From positions 931,613-995,612 of the forward strand of contig JABBOT010000032.1 of the NCBI GenBank assembly GCA_016165875.1: a stretch of 64,000 nucleotides of DNA, written 5' to 3'. The position numbers and the translations under genes are program-made. The notes beneath the pieces were generated by a model. That model worked only from the letters and a program-made list of their open reading frames with translations. It searched no databases and was not told the origin of the DNA. Shown piece by piece: positions 1 through 11,191 of the stretch. The stretch is from Acanthopleura granulata. Its lineage: Eukaryota; Mollusca; Polyplacophora; Chitonida; Chitonidae. Each line of letters begins with the position of its first letter. Within the stretch, counting starts at the first letter, position 1.

Positions 1-334
1 TGAAAAAAGAGAGTTCAACTTTAAACTAAATAAACGAAGTGGTTGTGAGTAAGGCGTCATTTGTAGAATAATCAAGGTCTGTAATGTTGTAGGCCAGATG
101 TGACCACGGGCGTTTGATTATCCCACATATGATCCATTCTGCACATGCGTGATGTGCACTACTCCAAACCTCTATATGATTTAACAATAATTATACACGC
201 GCAGTCACTGTTATACACGTAGTTTTCTTTTCCTGGACGAATGCTGATTTTTTGAGAGTCAAGTAGTGGTTGGCCTTTTCTTGTCTTTTAACATTTTACC
301 AGGTCTAAATTTGTTGTGATCTGATACCATTTTA
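1..334. other. non-coding stretch
   Basis: No coding signal, RNA gene or repeat that I can name. AT-rich, ordinary intergenic or intronic sequence. Confidence 0.6.
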
Positions 335-545
335 ATTTATTTATTTGATAGGTGTTTTACGCCGGACTCAATAATATTTCACTTATATGGTTGGAGGAAA
401 CCGAACTGAGCCTGGGGGAAACCCACGACTATCAGCAGGCTGCTGGCAGACCTTCCCACATACGACTGAAGAGGAAGCTGAACTCGAACTCACAGCGCTC
501 GCATTGGTGAGAGGCATCTGGGTCATTACTCTGCAATAGCCTGAC
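335..545 (-). repeat. tRNA-derived SINE, family S1
   Basis: Minus-strand copy of the commonest repeat in the window. On its sense strand the family has a tRNA-like head with an A-box-like tggctcagttgg and a B-box-like gagttcaagtcc, a conserved body with ccaccataatgctggc, and a tail gtaaaacaccaatcaaata followed by (aaat)n. Here, on the plus strand, the (attt)n tail comes first, then the body, then the B-box region near 490-500. The head end is degraded. Confidence 0.85.
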
Positions 546-1911
546 CCACTTCGGCTTTTAAATTGTTTTAGTGTTATGGTCTACACAGTCAGTGAAGAAG
601 TAATTCTGGTGATATGTAAAACACTGCAGCATAGCAAGTAAAACCACAGCAGCGACGACAGTGTGACGGCTGGCAAATGATCAAACATTAGCAGTGAAAG
701 CGGATACCTGTCAGTTTACATCAGTAAATATTTTACTTTAACTGTTTCAGATAAAGGCTTAAGTAGTAGCGACTTAGACGAACCCTCAAACCAGACAAGG
801 CTTTGGCAAAATTATGAACGTATGCGTTGAAACCGACATTCGTATACCAACCAGTTGGTTGACCAGTTTTCAAAAAACGAGAAATACCACAAACAGTCTA
901 AGCCCTAGGGAAGTATATGAAGTATACATGATACAAATGCAGTAATGTTAGTAACATTAATCGCCGCTGGTCTAGAATAATGCCCGTTTTGTAGTACCCG
1001 ACATGAAATTCATTGGAGCTAACTTTCGTTCTGCCAACACTACATGTCCAGTCAGTTGGCTATCTGGGTGTGATTCTTTGCGTCACGAAGTCGGTAGTTT
1101 TTGCCGAAGGCCGGTGTTGACTCTGTTACAACCCATCAATCGAACTTTTGTGGATTACGTGAAACACTATCGAGTATGGCATTAAGCATAAGTGAACCGA
1201 TTGATGAATCAACGGAAGTTTTTGAAACATAGATCATACAGAGAAAGTTTTCGCCAGAAGTTTTTGTATATAATATGTTCACTTGGATGGAAGCTTGAGA
1301 AGTAATGTACCAGAAAAGAAATGCCTCCTGCAGCAAAAAAAAACAAAAAAAAAAACGAGTCTTGTTTAAGCTATTGACTATATTGATCAGACAGGCAAGG
1401 TATTCGTAGAAGTACCGCGCGCTCTTCTTTTAGGACTCGTTTGCAGGTATAATCGCTGGGGCTTCCATATGTTCGTCATTTCCATTAGTCCCGAGTTCGA
1501 TCATGGTACACAACGTCCATGTCTTACCTGGCCTCTAAGTGCTTCCTGTCCATTAGTAGAACGAGTCTAAGACAGTGTGACGCGTCTGCCAATAACCAGT
1601 CCTGTTGTACAAGCAGAAACTTTACGGAATGGATTTTTTTCCTGCAAAAGAAGAAGCCATGAAAAAAATTCGTCACTCACCTTGTATGCATTTTCCTTTT
1701 CCCTGTCATGAGCAGGGACGAATCTGTTTGCCACACATGTTCAGCTTTTTATTATTTATTTGAACAACAATATCTTCTGTGAAGTCTACCGGCGATAGTT
1801 GTTTGCCTTTCGGAGACTAAAGTATAAGTAGGAAGTTGACCTCTGCATGGATGGTATTGCAATCAGTACCAACATTCTGCGTAACCTCGCACAGGTATTA
1901 TCTCGCTCATG
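546..1911. other. non-coding stretch
   Basis: Only short chance open frames. There is an A-rich run near 1334-1358 and no splice-bounded coding signal that I can support. Confidence 0.55.
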
Positions 1912-2007
1912 GGGCCTCCGTGGCATAGGGGCTTAACGTCTCCAGTATCACACGAGAAGGTCGGCCAGCAACGTAAAACACTAATAAAATAAATCAAATA
2001 AATAAAT
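1912..2007 (+). repeat. internally deleted SINE S1 fragment
   Basis: It starts with the family head (ggggcctccgtggc), jumps to the middle (agaaggtcggccagcaac) and ends in the gtaaaacac...aaataaataaat tail. Most of the body is missing. Confidence 0.7.
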
Positions 2008-2154
2008 ACTTCCCTCGTTACATGTATGTTAGCACAATTGTACTACCTTTAGAAGGACGGGGTTAAATTTGCTTCAGTAGGGTTACATCGAGAGATATCT
2101 CACAGTGTTAATCACAAAAATGTGTCTACTGCACTTAGTACATGTATATACTTA

Positions 2155-2405
2155 CGGGCCCTGTGGCCAAGCGGTGAGCGTGCTAGCGGAGTGCAATGAC
2201 TCTGAAGTCTCTTACCAGTGTCGTCCAAGTCAGCCTAAGTCCAGGCTATGCTAGAGTCTTTCCTCCCGCCGTACGTGGAAAGGTGTGACAGCAACCGGGT
2301 GAAGGTAGTGAATATCGTCCTGATTGATAGGCCTCCTTCTACCATAATGCTGGTCTATGCGGTATGTATCAGGTATTCTTGAGTACGACGTGAAACACTA
2401 ATCAG
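2155..2405 (+). repeat. diverged S1-like SINE
   Basis: The head resembles a tRNA (ccctgtggccaagcggtgag). The body keeps ccataatgctgg and the tail keeps attcttgagtacgacgtg, but the middle is much diverged from other copies. It is either an old insertion or a subfamily with a Leu/Ser-tRNA-like head. Confidence 0.6.
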
Positions 2406-2815
2406 ATAGACACATACAAGGATAGCGTTAGAATTCTTCCAGCGGCTTGTCGGAAAGAAATCTTATATTTAATATATTCTTCTGTGCCTAACTTTTTTCC
2501 TGTCATACTCGAAAAGCTAGAATATGGAATCTTCAGTTTGGGATTGTTTTGCACTGCCAGACGTTCGTTATAAAACTTTGTCTTACACAAACATGACGTC
2601 AGTGATGTTGGTGCTCGACTCCCACCCTCATCACCACCCTTCCATCCCTCTGGAATTCGAATTCCTCTAGCCATGAAAAATTCCTCCACCCATTCCATAA
2701 GTGAAAGTTAAAATAGTGCCTTCTTATACCGCATACAAGTCGTTTTAGATCTTTTTGAGCCCTGTTTAACTTCGCTTGTTCTACAGGCATGGACGGGAAA
2801 CTGAAGTTTAATTTT
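2406..2815. other. non-coding stretch
   Basis: The overlapping minus-strand open frames here are short, lack domain signatures and look like chance. Confidence 0.5.
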
Positions 2816-3440
2816 TCGTTATTCGATGTCCAATAACTTGCTAGCACGTTTTCGTTATTCGAACGTCGAATAATATGCTGGCTCGCTTTTCGTTATTCAT
2901 TGATTGATTGATTGATTGACAGTTACAGTCGAGCTGGCGCGTGTTTCCTTATTCCAGTCTCAACACTTTAACTCTTTGTTACTCGAATATCGAGTGTCTT
3001 GTTGGAACGTTTCTTTGCTATTGTCAATTTTCGTTGATCGACACTCGAATAACGAAACATGTGCTAGCATGATATTCGATATTCCAATGACAAAAGGTAA
3101 AAGAGTTGAGATAAGAATAATGAAATACGCGTCAGATCCATTGTAACTGCCAATCAGTTAATCAATTATTCGTTTCCTGAATAACGAAAAACGTGCTAAT
3201 ACGTTATTCGACGCTAGAATAAAAATCGACATTTGAATAACAAAACATGTGCCAGCTCTATATTCATCGACATTCCAATAACAAAATATAAAAGTGCTGA
3301 GATCCAAATAAGGAAATCCGAGCCAGCTCCACTGTAACTAACAATCAATCAGTCGGTCAATCAATTATTCAGGACCCGAAAAACGTGTTAGCACCTTATT
3401 CTACAATTGAATAACGAAGGACGGAAAACCAAAGTTGTGC
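2816..3440. repeat. degenerate inverted/direct repeat cluster
   Basis: The motifs cgttattcga, tcgaataac and gtgctagc recur on both strands. A block at about 2890-3050 (tgattgacagttacag, then gagctggc) reappears as its reverse complement at about 3060-3190 and again at about 3235-3390. Two direct copies therefore face one inverted copy. The arms could pair into a long imperfect foldback. It may be the remains of a foldback or MITE-like element; I do not recognise the family. Confidence 0.6.
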
Positions 3441-4686
3441 TAGCTTCAGTCCGCTAGCAAGGATATGTATAGGAACCATTGTTTTACACACAAAACTCGA
3501 TGATAGATGTAGCAATAGAGTAAATGACCTTGGTCAGCGCTACTCTAAGCAAGCGACTCTTTTAATGCTGCTCCATAGCTGTGGTTGAGATATTACATAT
3601 GAAAATAAAGTTTGTACACTTTGAAATCTGATTTGTGCTTCGAATATCGACAGTCTCTTCTTTATGCTTGTCAAAAGGAAATGCCAGTGACTTTGGCGTA
3701 CTGTAGTTGTATGTTAATGCGGGGTTTTGTATTGGAACTGGTATTAAAGGTGGTGTTGAAAATGGATTTAGTCACTTTGTTTTTAGATGTGACCGGCACC
3801 TCTGTATTAAAGTGGCTTTTGTCGGCCTCTTTTGTCGGTCTGTCCGCCGATCGGTCAAAGGTTGGCTTTCTGTCATTTAATATGGGCCATTTGCTTCACG
3901 ACGTTTGTGAGTTCAAGGCAACATGGACCTTTCCTTGGATGTCGCAACAGTTCCAAATCCACGCATTTTCTTGTGAGTGTTTGTGTCAGCACTGGTTTTA
4001 GCACTGGTGTTAAAAATGGGACCCGTACTCATTTGCTGCAAGAAAATAGCATTATGGGCTCGTAATATGTTTCTGTTAATAATTTCGATGGAAACCAACC
4101 TGTGAGTTAGGTTCAGTCTGGAACACGCCATGTTGGCTGTCTTTTGAGCGATAAACGATTGTTGGATTTAACTAAAAAAAAACTGTCATTGGAAAATCCC
4201 TCTCTGACATTTCGTATACCAGTTAAATTTCCTGACACCATGAGTGGTTACCTTGCTCGAATTTCAATCAGTTTATAGCCCACACGGCACGTGTGCACGT
4301 GTTCATTTCTACGTTCATGCATTGAGTTTTCAGTATCCCCTGCTTGTATAAAAGCGGTCGACATCTCTTGTGTGATCTTACCACGAATTTATGTGGACCT
4401 CACTTCATTTTCTGTCAATATGACATATCATATTGGGTCTCCTGTGTGCCCTACCCAGTAAATATGGCAGTGAATGTTCGAGTTAAGCGGGTGCCAATTG
4501 CCAATAGTAAGTTATAATAATGTTTTTAAAGGTAATATTTGAAGCATATTCCCGGATGATCTGTCCTGTTAATCACAGTTTCTAAACGTATTGTTTTGCG
4601 GCTTCAACCACACTCCGTTTTTTAGGCCTAGCTTGCTATGTGAAGTGTTTTTTGCATCACTTATACTATGTTGTTCGCCGTTTCAG
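3441..4686. other. non-coding stretch upstream of recombinase-like exon
   Basis: An open frame at 3612-4001 has no recognisable domain and a low-complexity, hydrophobic composition, so I do not call it. A pyrimidine-containing stretch ending ttcgccgtttcag at 4686 gives a splice-acceptor-like boundary. Confidence 0.5.
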
Positions 4687-5156
4687 GCACCAGCCCTCAA
4701 ACACGGACACCAGTAGGACCAACATCTCCTGGCAGCGCGGTGCACCACCGCCATCGAGTACGATCCGTAGAGACACTCCGGAGACGGGCACGCATTCCTA
4801 ACGCTGACAAGCTGCCCGCCTCAACAGTCCGGAACATTGTCGCTAACGTCGGCTGTTTCGAACGTTGGTTGTGGACGCGGCCGTACAATGATAACAGGTC
4901 CATGCACGAGATCCCTCCGGCAGAGTTGGATGGATACTTAGCGGAGTTCTTCGCCGACCTGAAACTTCCGTCCGGGGAGGAGTACAGACTGGAATCGCTC
5001 TGTCCGTTGAGGTCTTTCTTGGAACGGTACCTGAAAGGCAATGGCTACCCGGAGTCAATCATTTCCTCGTCGGCGTTTGCCAAAAGTCAGGAAGCTTTCA
5101 AGAGAAAGAAAGAGTATATTGCTGGTTTACGGTTCACTTCAGCGCCAGGACCTTAA
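4687..5156 (+). CDS. exon-like fragment, Crypton/KIAA1958-type tyrosine-recombinase N-terminal region
   Basis: An acceptor-like tttcag at 4681-4686 opens a frame that runs to a stop at 5154-5156. The conserved part runs from RIPNADKLPAST through FERWLW, IPPAELDGYLAEFF, SGEEYRLESL and FLERYLKGNGYP to AFAKSQEAFKRKKEY. A helical N-terminal core-binding region with a 'PPAELD-YL-EF' block, a 'G-Y---SL' block and an 'RYL---YP' block is typical of the Crypton-derived tyrosine recombinases and their domesticated relatives (DUF3504-bearing KIAA1958, QRICH1 and ZMYM proteins). The catalytic C-terminal domain is not present downstream. Homology to the copy at 10.8 kb ends around codon KKEY, just before a possible GT donor at 5125, so the last ten residues may be read-through. 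It is either one exon of a host gene or a transposon remnant. The family assignment is from memory of motifs, not a search. Confidence 0.55.
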
Positions 5157-5419
5157 TGTCCTTTTTAATGAAGCATTTTCTGATGTACAACATCGATGTG
5201 AAATTTGTATAGTAAGATTCTATTTTCATCCTTATAGGGATTGGGACTTAACATTGTTGATCATCCGTGTGCCCGCCCGCCTCTCCAGTGGTCGGACATT
5301 CCGTCCGATGTTTTGTCTTCCCTTTTTGATATTACACTGACATAGTGTTCAGTTTGTGAGTAATCAACTCCTTGCAAATGTTGCAGACAAGAATTTGATA
5401 AAATTCAGTGTTTAATTCA
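5157..5419. other. non-coding stretch
   Basis: No feature recognised between the recombinase-like exon and the SINE tail. Confidence 0.5.
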
Positions 5420-5470
5420 CTGGAGACGTCGGCGTAAAACACCAATCTAATAAGCAAATAAATAAACTAA
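5420..5470 (+). repeat. SINE S1 tail fragment
   Basis: Only the 3' end remains: ggcgtaaaacaccaatc followed by aaataaataaac. Confidence 0.6.
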
Positions 5471-5985
5471 ATACATGTAGTGCTGCATGCATTGAGCTCA
5501 GGTTTTGCTTACTCCTTAATCCCACTAACAAGGGGGGGGGGGGGGGTGTTCTGTCCCTGATAAAAAGACATGTGCATACTGTCTAATTAACGTAAAATTT
5601 TTAAAAATCCACGATTTAGTGCAGTGTGTATCAGAGTCAGTTTTAAGGGCAGGGCTTATACATGTATCTCAAAACGCACTGCATGTGTAGAGCTCAGGTT
5701 TTACAGCCTTACGACGGATGATAATGCGAGGGAGATCCATCATTGATGTCTTGTGTACATGTAAACCTCCGACCTGTTCTGCTTTTCCTAGTTTTTCAGG
5801 TTTTTGTCCTGCTTTGTCCTGCTTTTTCAGGTTTTGTCCTACTTCGTCCTGCTGTTGTACATGTACTTCCCGGCACAATGGCGGTTCATTTTTACTGAAT
5901 GCAAACCATGATAAATGGGACATGTCATTTATACTTGTCTTGTCTTTTATGTGAGAGGATTGGGGGGTGGGCGTTAAATAGGAAT
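5471..5985. other. non-coding, with G15 run and pyrimidine-rich short repeat
   Basis: A run of 15 G lies at 5532-5546. At about 5780-5860 a pyrimidine-rich stretch repeats cctgctttttcagg-like units of about 19-20 bp. Its minus strand is open as a Lys/Gln-rich low-complexity peptide, which I take as a by-product of the repeat. Confidence 0.6.
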
Positions 5986-6228
5986 GAGAGAGTTCATTCG
6001 CCTAGTCGCCAGTGTTATGACCCAGGTGCTTCTCACCAATGCGGTTGCTGTGTGTTCAAGTCCAGCTCATGCTGGCTACCTCTCTGGCCGCACGTGGGAA
6101 GATCGCAACCCGCGGGTGGTAGTGGGTTTCCCCCGGGCTCTGCCCGATTTCCTCCCACCATAATTCTGGCCGTCGTTGTATAGGTGAAATTTTCTTGAGT
6201 ACGGCCTCAGATACCAAAGAAATAAATA
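5986..6228 (+). repeat. SINE S1, near full length
   Basis: B-box region tgtgttcaagtccagctc, body ggtttcccccgggctctgcc and cctcccaccataattctgg, tail ttcttgagtacggcc then an A-rich end. The tRNA-like A-box end is degraded. Confidence 0.85.
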
Positions 6229-6375
6229 TATAGCATATAACTGACAGGTCACTCAGAGAAGACGGCTTCTAAAGTTCTTACAAGTTCCCTGCCCAGAGTA
6301 CAGCATGGAGGTTTCTGCAATATACAGAAACAAACCAATGTGTTGTCACTATATGTACAAGTAGTCACTTTTGTT

Positions 6376-6543
6376 ATTTATTTATTTATCTGTTTATTTA
6401 TTTACTTATTTATTTGATTGGTTTTTTACGCCGAACTCAACAATATTTCTCTTAAACGCTGGCGGCCAGCATTATGGTGGAAGGAAACCACACTGTGCCC
6501 TGGGGAAATCCACGACCATCCGCAGGTTGCTGGCGGACCACTG
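6376..6543 (-). repeat. truncated SINE S1
   Basis: Long (attt)n tail, then gttttttacgccgaactc, ggcggccagcattatggtgg and cgaccatccgcaggttgctgg. It stops before the tRNA-like head. Confidence 0.85.
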
Positions 6544-7036
6544 TTGCGAAATTCTCTTTTGACTCCCTCGAAATCGCTTAGATTCCATCCTATCCCATGC
6601 GTCGTAGGTTTCAAGGCCTTCGGGGCGTAGGTGGCCCGTGGACCCTCGCCTTTGGTTTTGTGATCCTGGTGCTTCTCAGCCTCAAATATTCAAATCATCC
6701 AGCCATTCCTGGTTAACTCATCTTACTTTTACTACCTTCGTCTCACCAAATCCGCCAACAACTCTGGGGACGGGTTCCACGTAAGATGATTGGAACATAG
6801 TTCCTCTGGATGCTTGTTGCCTGTGCCCAAGGAGGTTTTATTGGCGTGTGTTTGTCTACATGTTATTTTCATCATTATCCCACTTCTCTGGGAGAATTAT
6901 CCTACTTTTTTTCGCAAAGCGTCGGTGGGAGGCATATGCATGACCGTAAATTACCAAAAATTGTGTATTCGAGTCAGTAATATGGTAGACGTTAATGATA
7001 ATCTCTAAAACAGTAAGGTATGTATTGAGGTCATGT
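6544..7036. other. non-coding stretch
   Basis: No supported feature. Confidence 0.5.
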
Positions 7037-7276
7037 TATTATAATAATAATAATAATAAATTTTATTTACAGAGGGTAATTTACACTCAGTCAACATAAT
7101 AACTGATCTTCCCTGAGGCCCTCTCATTTCTACATTCACACAAACTTTCATCCCCGTAAAAAAAACGAACAAAAAAAAAAAAAAAAAAAAAAGAAAAGAA
7201 AGGAAAAAAAGCAACACAAGAAACATGTATATATTGCTGAATGTTTCAAGACATGAAGAGGTTTCTATATACGTCT

Positions 7277-7320
<44 letters not shown>
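7037..7320. repeat. cluster of simple repeats
   Basis: An (aat)n tract lies at about 7037-7060, an A-rich run at about 7158-7196 and an (at)n tract of about 34 bp at 7280-7313. Hydrophobic or Tyr/Ile-rich open frames here are products of the simple repeats. Confidence 0.9.
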
Positions 7321-8548
7321 GTATATTATGTATACAGGTAAAACACAACAACCTGAGGGCAACGCTCCGGTGTTGGTGACTTGCATAAGTGTTAATAAGC
7401 GACAGTTCCAAGATATATGAATTTCACGTCTCCTTTTTTTATACATAAGAATCAATGAAAAGGAAAGTTGCCGTTCAGTTCAGGTGTTGAGCTGAATTTT
7501 TGCATATATGTTTATTTAAAAGGTATGGTGTTTCGTATCAGTGCTACCAAATCTGGGTCAATTTTTTTAAGCTAGTAGTGTCACACTAAAGACAGTATCG
7601 ATACAAATGATGTGGTGCCCCCGTGTTCGGCAGTGTGAACGTTCAACTCTTCAGTGTCTGGAGGTAATATTGTATAGCCTTGAATGTTTTCACGTCGCTT
7701 TTCGTGTTTCCTGCCACACATCAGCTACATGGAGGCATTGTGCATCTTTTGTGTCAATAAGGTCAGGGAGTTTTCCGGAAATCTGCTTTCTCGTTCGCTT
7801 ATAATTCTCAGATGCGATTACTGCTAGACAGTATGAAAGACGTACAACTTTTTTTATGGGTCTGCTGGTGAGAATAGCAAGAAGTCCATTATAGAAGCAT
7901 GAAAAAATGTGGAGAAATTTCCGGAAGTAGTTTCACCAAATTACTCGGTGTGAGTGCGTTTAATGAAATACACTCTGTGTTATGGTGAAATATTATCTTT
8001 CGTGATGTTTTCTTCAATGTTTTGTTGGTACTTATATGCAATGATTATGTATTGAATAAAAATTTTAATTATATCTGGATAGGTGCTTTCATTTATTTTC
8101 CTTTTAGTTTCAAGTCCGAATGGTCATCGAATGCGCTTTCGGTAACGGTAAATGTCACATACCGGTCGGTTCCTTGACTGCCTGTGGTAGCGTATGTAAC
8201 GAAAAGATTTAAGGTAGCCTACATCGATATATTTAACAGTTCTTAATTGTATTTAGGCCTACCTTGCGGAAATGGAGAGCTTGAGTAGTCAGTAATATGG
8301 TGGAAATAAAGAATAATGTGGAAGTTAATTATCAGACGGCGGGTTTTACCTGACCCTATGGGCTACTGCCCAAGAATAACGGACTGGACTAGAGTAAAAA
8401 CCGGAAGAGAGGTGGTGTTAGTACGTGTATATGGACCCAGGGTTGTGGTGAATGTCAGAATTTTGAAACACCACCCTGAGTCAGATGGACTAACACAAAG
8501 ATGTCAAGGTCAAATGCAGGACACGAGCGCGGACCTCATGGAAAGCAA
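7321..8548. other. non-coding stretch
   Basis: No gene recognised. The segment at 8430-8475 is partly duplicated inside the loop of the hairpin at 8549-8694 (both share a 'cagaattttgaaa'-like core). Confidence 0.5.
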
Positions 8549-8694
8549 TTCTATCGACTTCGAGTTCGCTGATCTGTGGTGATTTTTTGAAGTAAGGGTG
8601 ATGGACTCAGGATTGCGGTGTATATAAGAATTTTGAAATAACACACGTACTCCAAAAAACTCACCGCAGATCAACGAACTCGAAGTCGATAGAA
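8549..8694. repeat. long inverted repeat (hairpin)
   Basis: The left arm at 8549-8590 begins ttctatcgacttcgagttcg. The right arm at 8651-8694 is its near-perfect reverse complement, with only a few mismatches over about 42 bp. The loop is about 60 bp. The arms are far longer than expected by chance. Confidence 0.85.
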
Positions 8695-9161
8695 CTACTT
8701 TTTGATGAAGTCAGCGCTGGTGGACGTTAGTTGAGTCCTACTTACTGACTGCGAATTTTCTCGATTCCAGCGGCCTCGTTGCTCTTTGGCCTTTCGGCAG
8801 TAAACTGTGGATGGTTCTCTCTTGTGGCGTCAAACAGGAACGCTGGAGACCGCTTACCCTGTCCCTGACTGGTATGTTCCATGTGAGAGTGTTGGCCAGT
8901 AACTCGCCAAACGTCTGTAGTTTAGTCCGGGCTTATGGGTTCCTCCAACCCAGAGGTTTTTCTAGCCAATTTATTTGTAGAAACTCAATTTTAACAATTC
9001 AGGAAACAATATTTCTTTCGTTATCAATGTATCAAGAACACAGTTTATTTCATGAAAACTCTACACAAAATATGTCTTATACTCAATTTGCCGATATTTC
9101 TTGTTGTGGTTACAACCCCCTGATTTACAATATTAGCGACAAATGCTCGAGTTAGGCTTTA
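8695..9161. other. non-coding stretch
   Basis: The 114-codon open frame at 8811-9155 has no recognisable motif and is not called. Confidence 0.45.
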
Positions 9162-9268
9162 TTCAGCAATGAAATCAAACTTGTGTAGCAATAAAATCAA
9201 ACTTGTGCAGCAATGAAATCAAGTTTGATAATCAATGAAATCAAACTTGTGCAGCAATGAAATGAAGC
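9162..9268. repeat. short tandem repeat, about 23-bp unit
   Basis: About five imperfect copies of a unit like caatgaaatcaaacttgtg. Confidence 0.85.
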
Positions 9269-9282
9269 ATGAATTGTTGAAG

Positions 9283-9435
9283 GAAGGGCGTCGTGGCTAG
9301 GAGCGGTATCGCTACAAGGGACAGGCCATTTACCCGTGAGGCGGCGTGTTCGAATTCCATATAGGCTGCTTAAAAGTAGAAAATTCTCCAGGTACATGTC
9401 CAGCATAAACCCACCCTTCCCCAACCCATCGCATA
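9283..9435 (+). repeat. tRNA-like sequence, possible third SINE type
   Basis: The block has gtggctaggagcgg in A-box position and gtgttcgaattcc in B-box position, spaced roughly as in a tRNA, followed by a non-tRNA body. It differs from family S1. No cloverleaf with good stems was worked out, so it is more likely a SINE head than a functional tRNA. Confidence 0.4.
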
Positions 9436-10732
9436 AGTGTCCGTAAGTATGGATTCACACCACAGAGAAGTAACGAAAGGAATTGAACAGGGAATTTGTA
9501 GATTCCTCACTATTTTTGCTTTTGGGGGGTCTTAGTCGCAATAACCGTTAACTGGGACTCGTGGGGACGTCTGTGCAGTTTTACGTTCATTGAAGACCGT
9601 TTGCTTTGTTAATATGCCTGTCTCCATATTGTGGCATGTTTTTCAGTATCTTGTCGAAGGTTGGCGGTTTACCCCAATTGCTGTGGGTTCCTCCGCCCAT
9701 TCCTCTGTATTTGTGATAATATGAAGTATGGTTTACTTAGACACTTTGTTCTTGTCAACATTTCAGTTTAAATTCTGACACAGATATACATGTATCCCTT
9801 TGTATTCTACCATGCAGGACATGATTTTAGGATTGAATCAGAAATTTAAGTTTTGGTTTGTGTATATCATTATGAAATTTGGGAAGTACTTTGTTGCTGT
9901 TGTTTATTTTGTTCACCTGTTCTATACAAATGTCGTCTTCGTGACTCAATCGTGGCCATTTTTAAATCAAACCCTGTGGCAGTTTGGTTCCGCCATAGAA
10001 TTATGAGAGATCCAGTGCTTCGCATTATAACTTTCGCGTTGCATACAATGTACCGATGTCTATTTTGTAACGTTGCACCATCAAAATATTATTGAACAAA
10101 TCCTCAGATAGTCACACTGTTTGGCTGTTGTTGGATGCGTGATACATCTGAGCCCCGATGTGAAACAAAGCAATCTTCCCTAGCGTCCATTACTGTACTA
10201 CATTACTAGTTTGTGTCAATAATGATACCATTTACTGATCAAACTGTGTCATTGAATTAGAGGGCCTTTGATCTTACTATCTGTAGCTTTTTTATTAAGT
10301 TTAGAAACATGGCGAAAAAGTGTTCTTATTGTGAATACAAAGTGTCGTATTCTAACAAAATTTGTTGAATGTGATATTCTGATCGACAATAACTCATGTC
10401 AATACTGTTACTATTTAGTGGTCCAATTGTACTGTTAAGTATATTCATTTAAATAGCAAAAACTTGATTGTGACACCGCGATCTGTAGGTTTCTGAATAA
10501 ATTTAGAATCGAGTGTTTCTCGAGCCTATAGGCGGAGTATTACATTCCTTGTGATGTACGTCCATAAACATCTTTGGTATTCTGAAAAACATGTGGGAAG
10601 TGTGATTATTACAACCTGGACGTCTTACTTAGATGTCAATTCCGTGCCCTAATGATGACCCTTACGATAGAAAGTTCATGTCCATTTTCATTAACCCAGG
10701 TGTTCGTTTTAGTTCATTGTTGTTGCTTTCAG
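9436..10732. other. non-coding stretch
   Basis: No supported gene. It ends with a pyrimidine-rich tgttgttgctttcag at 10732, an acceptor-like boundary for the next feature. Confidence 0.5.
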
Positions 10733-11191
10733 TGGGCGAAAGGTGCGATGGCATTCGACGCGACTATCCAAGGCGCTATTAACCGACGCCTTCCGTCTTG
10801 ACACGAACTCCGCAAAATGCGGATCAAAAACAGAGATAAAATTCCGAAGAAATCAATTACGAATATGGTGAGCGCTGCGACGACGTTCGAGAGGGAGCTC
10901 TGGGCAAAGCCATACAGCGATGACAGACTCACCACCGACATACCTCCCGCTCAGCTGGACTGCTAACTCTCCGAGCTCTACGCAACGGTGTCTAAAGAGT
11001 CCGGGGAGAACTACCGGTACGGTACCTTTTCCTCCATGCAGTATCACATGGAGCGCTACATAAAGGAGACCGGATACCCAGTGTCTCTCACGTCGCCAGC
11101 TTTCAGTAAGAGTTACAAAGCACATCAGGTTGGGGTAGCCAGGCTTTTGGGTCAGCTGCATTCTACACTGGCTGCAGTGGACAGGGGATAG
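10733..11191 (+). pseudogene. broken second copy of the recombinase-like exon
   Basis: From about 10804 the frame reads a diverged version of the 4.7-kb exon. HELRKMRIKNRDKIPKKS corresponds to the RIPNADKLPAST region, then FERELWAKPYSDDR, IPPAQLDC, SGENYRYGTFSSM, MERYIKETGYP and SPAFSKSYKAHQ follow in order. A TGA lies directly upstream of the conserved block, and a TAA interrupts the 'PPAQLD-YL' block at about 10963-10965, where the other copy has Gly-Tyr. The last 20 or so codons before the stop at 11189 have no counterpart. It is preceded by an acceptor-like ctttcag, as in the other copy. It is either a decayed duplicate exon or an independent transposon remnant. Confidence 0.55.

Noticed and set aside
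2155..2240. Functional tRNA gene
   Set aside because: The tRNA-like start is followed by the S1 SINE body and tail, with no paired acceptor stem.
3612..4001. 129-codon plus-strand frame
   Set aside because: Hydrophobic, low-complexity composition with no domain, no splice sites and no homologous copy in the window.
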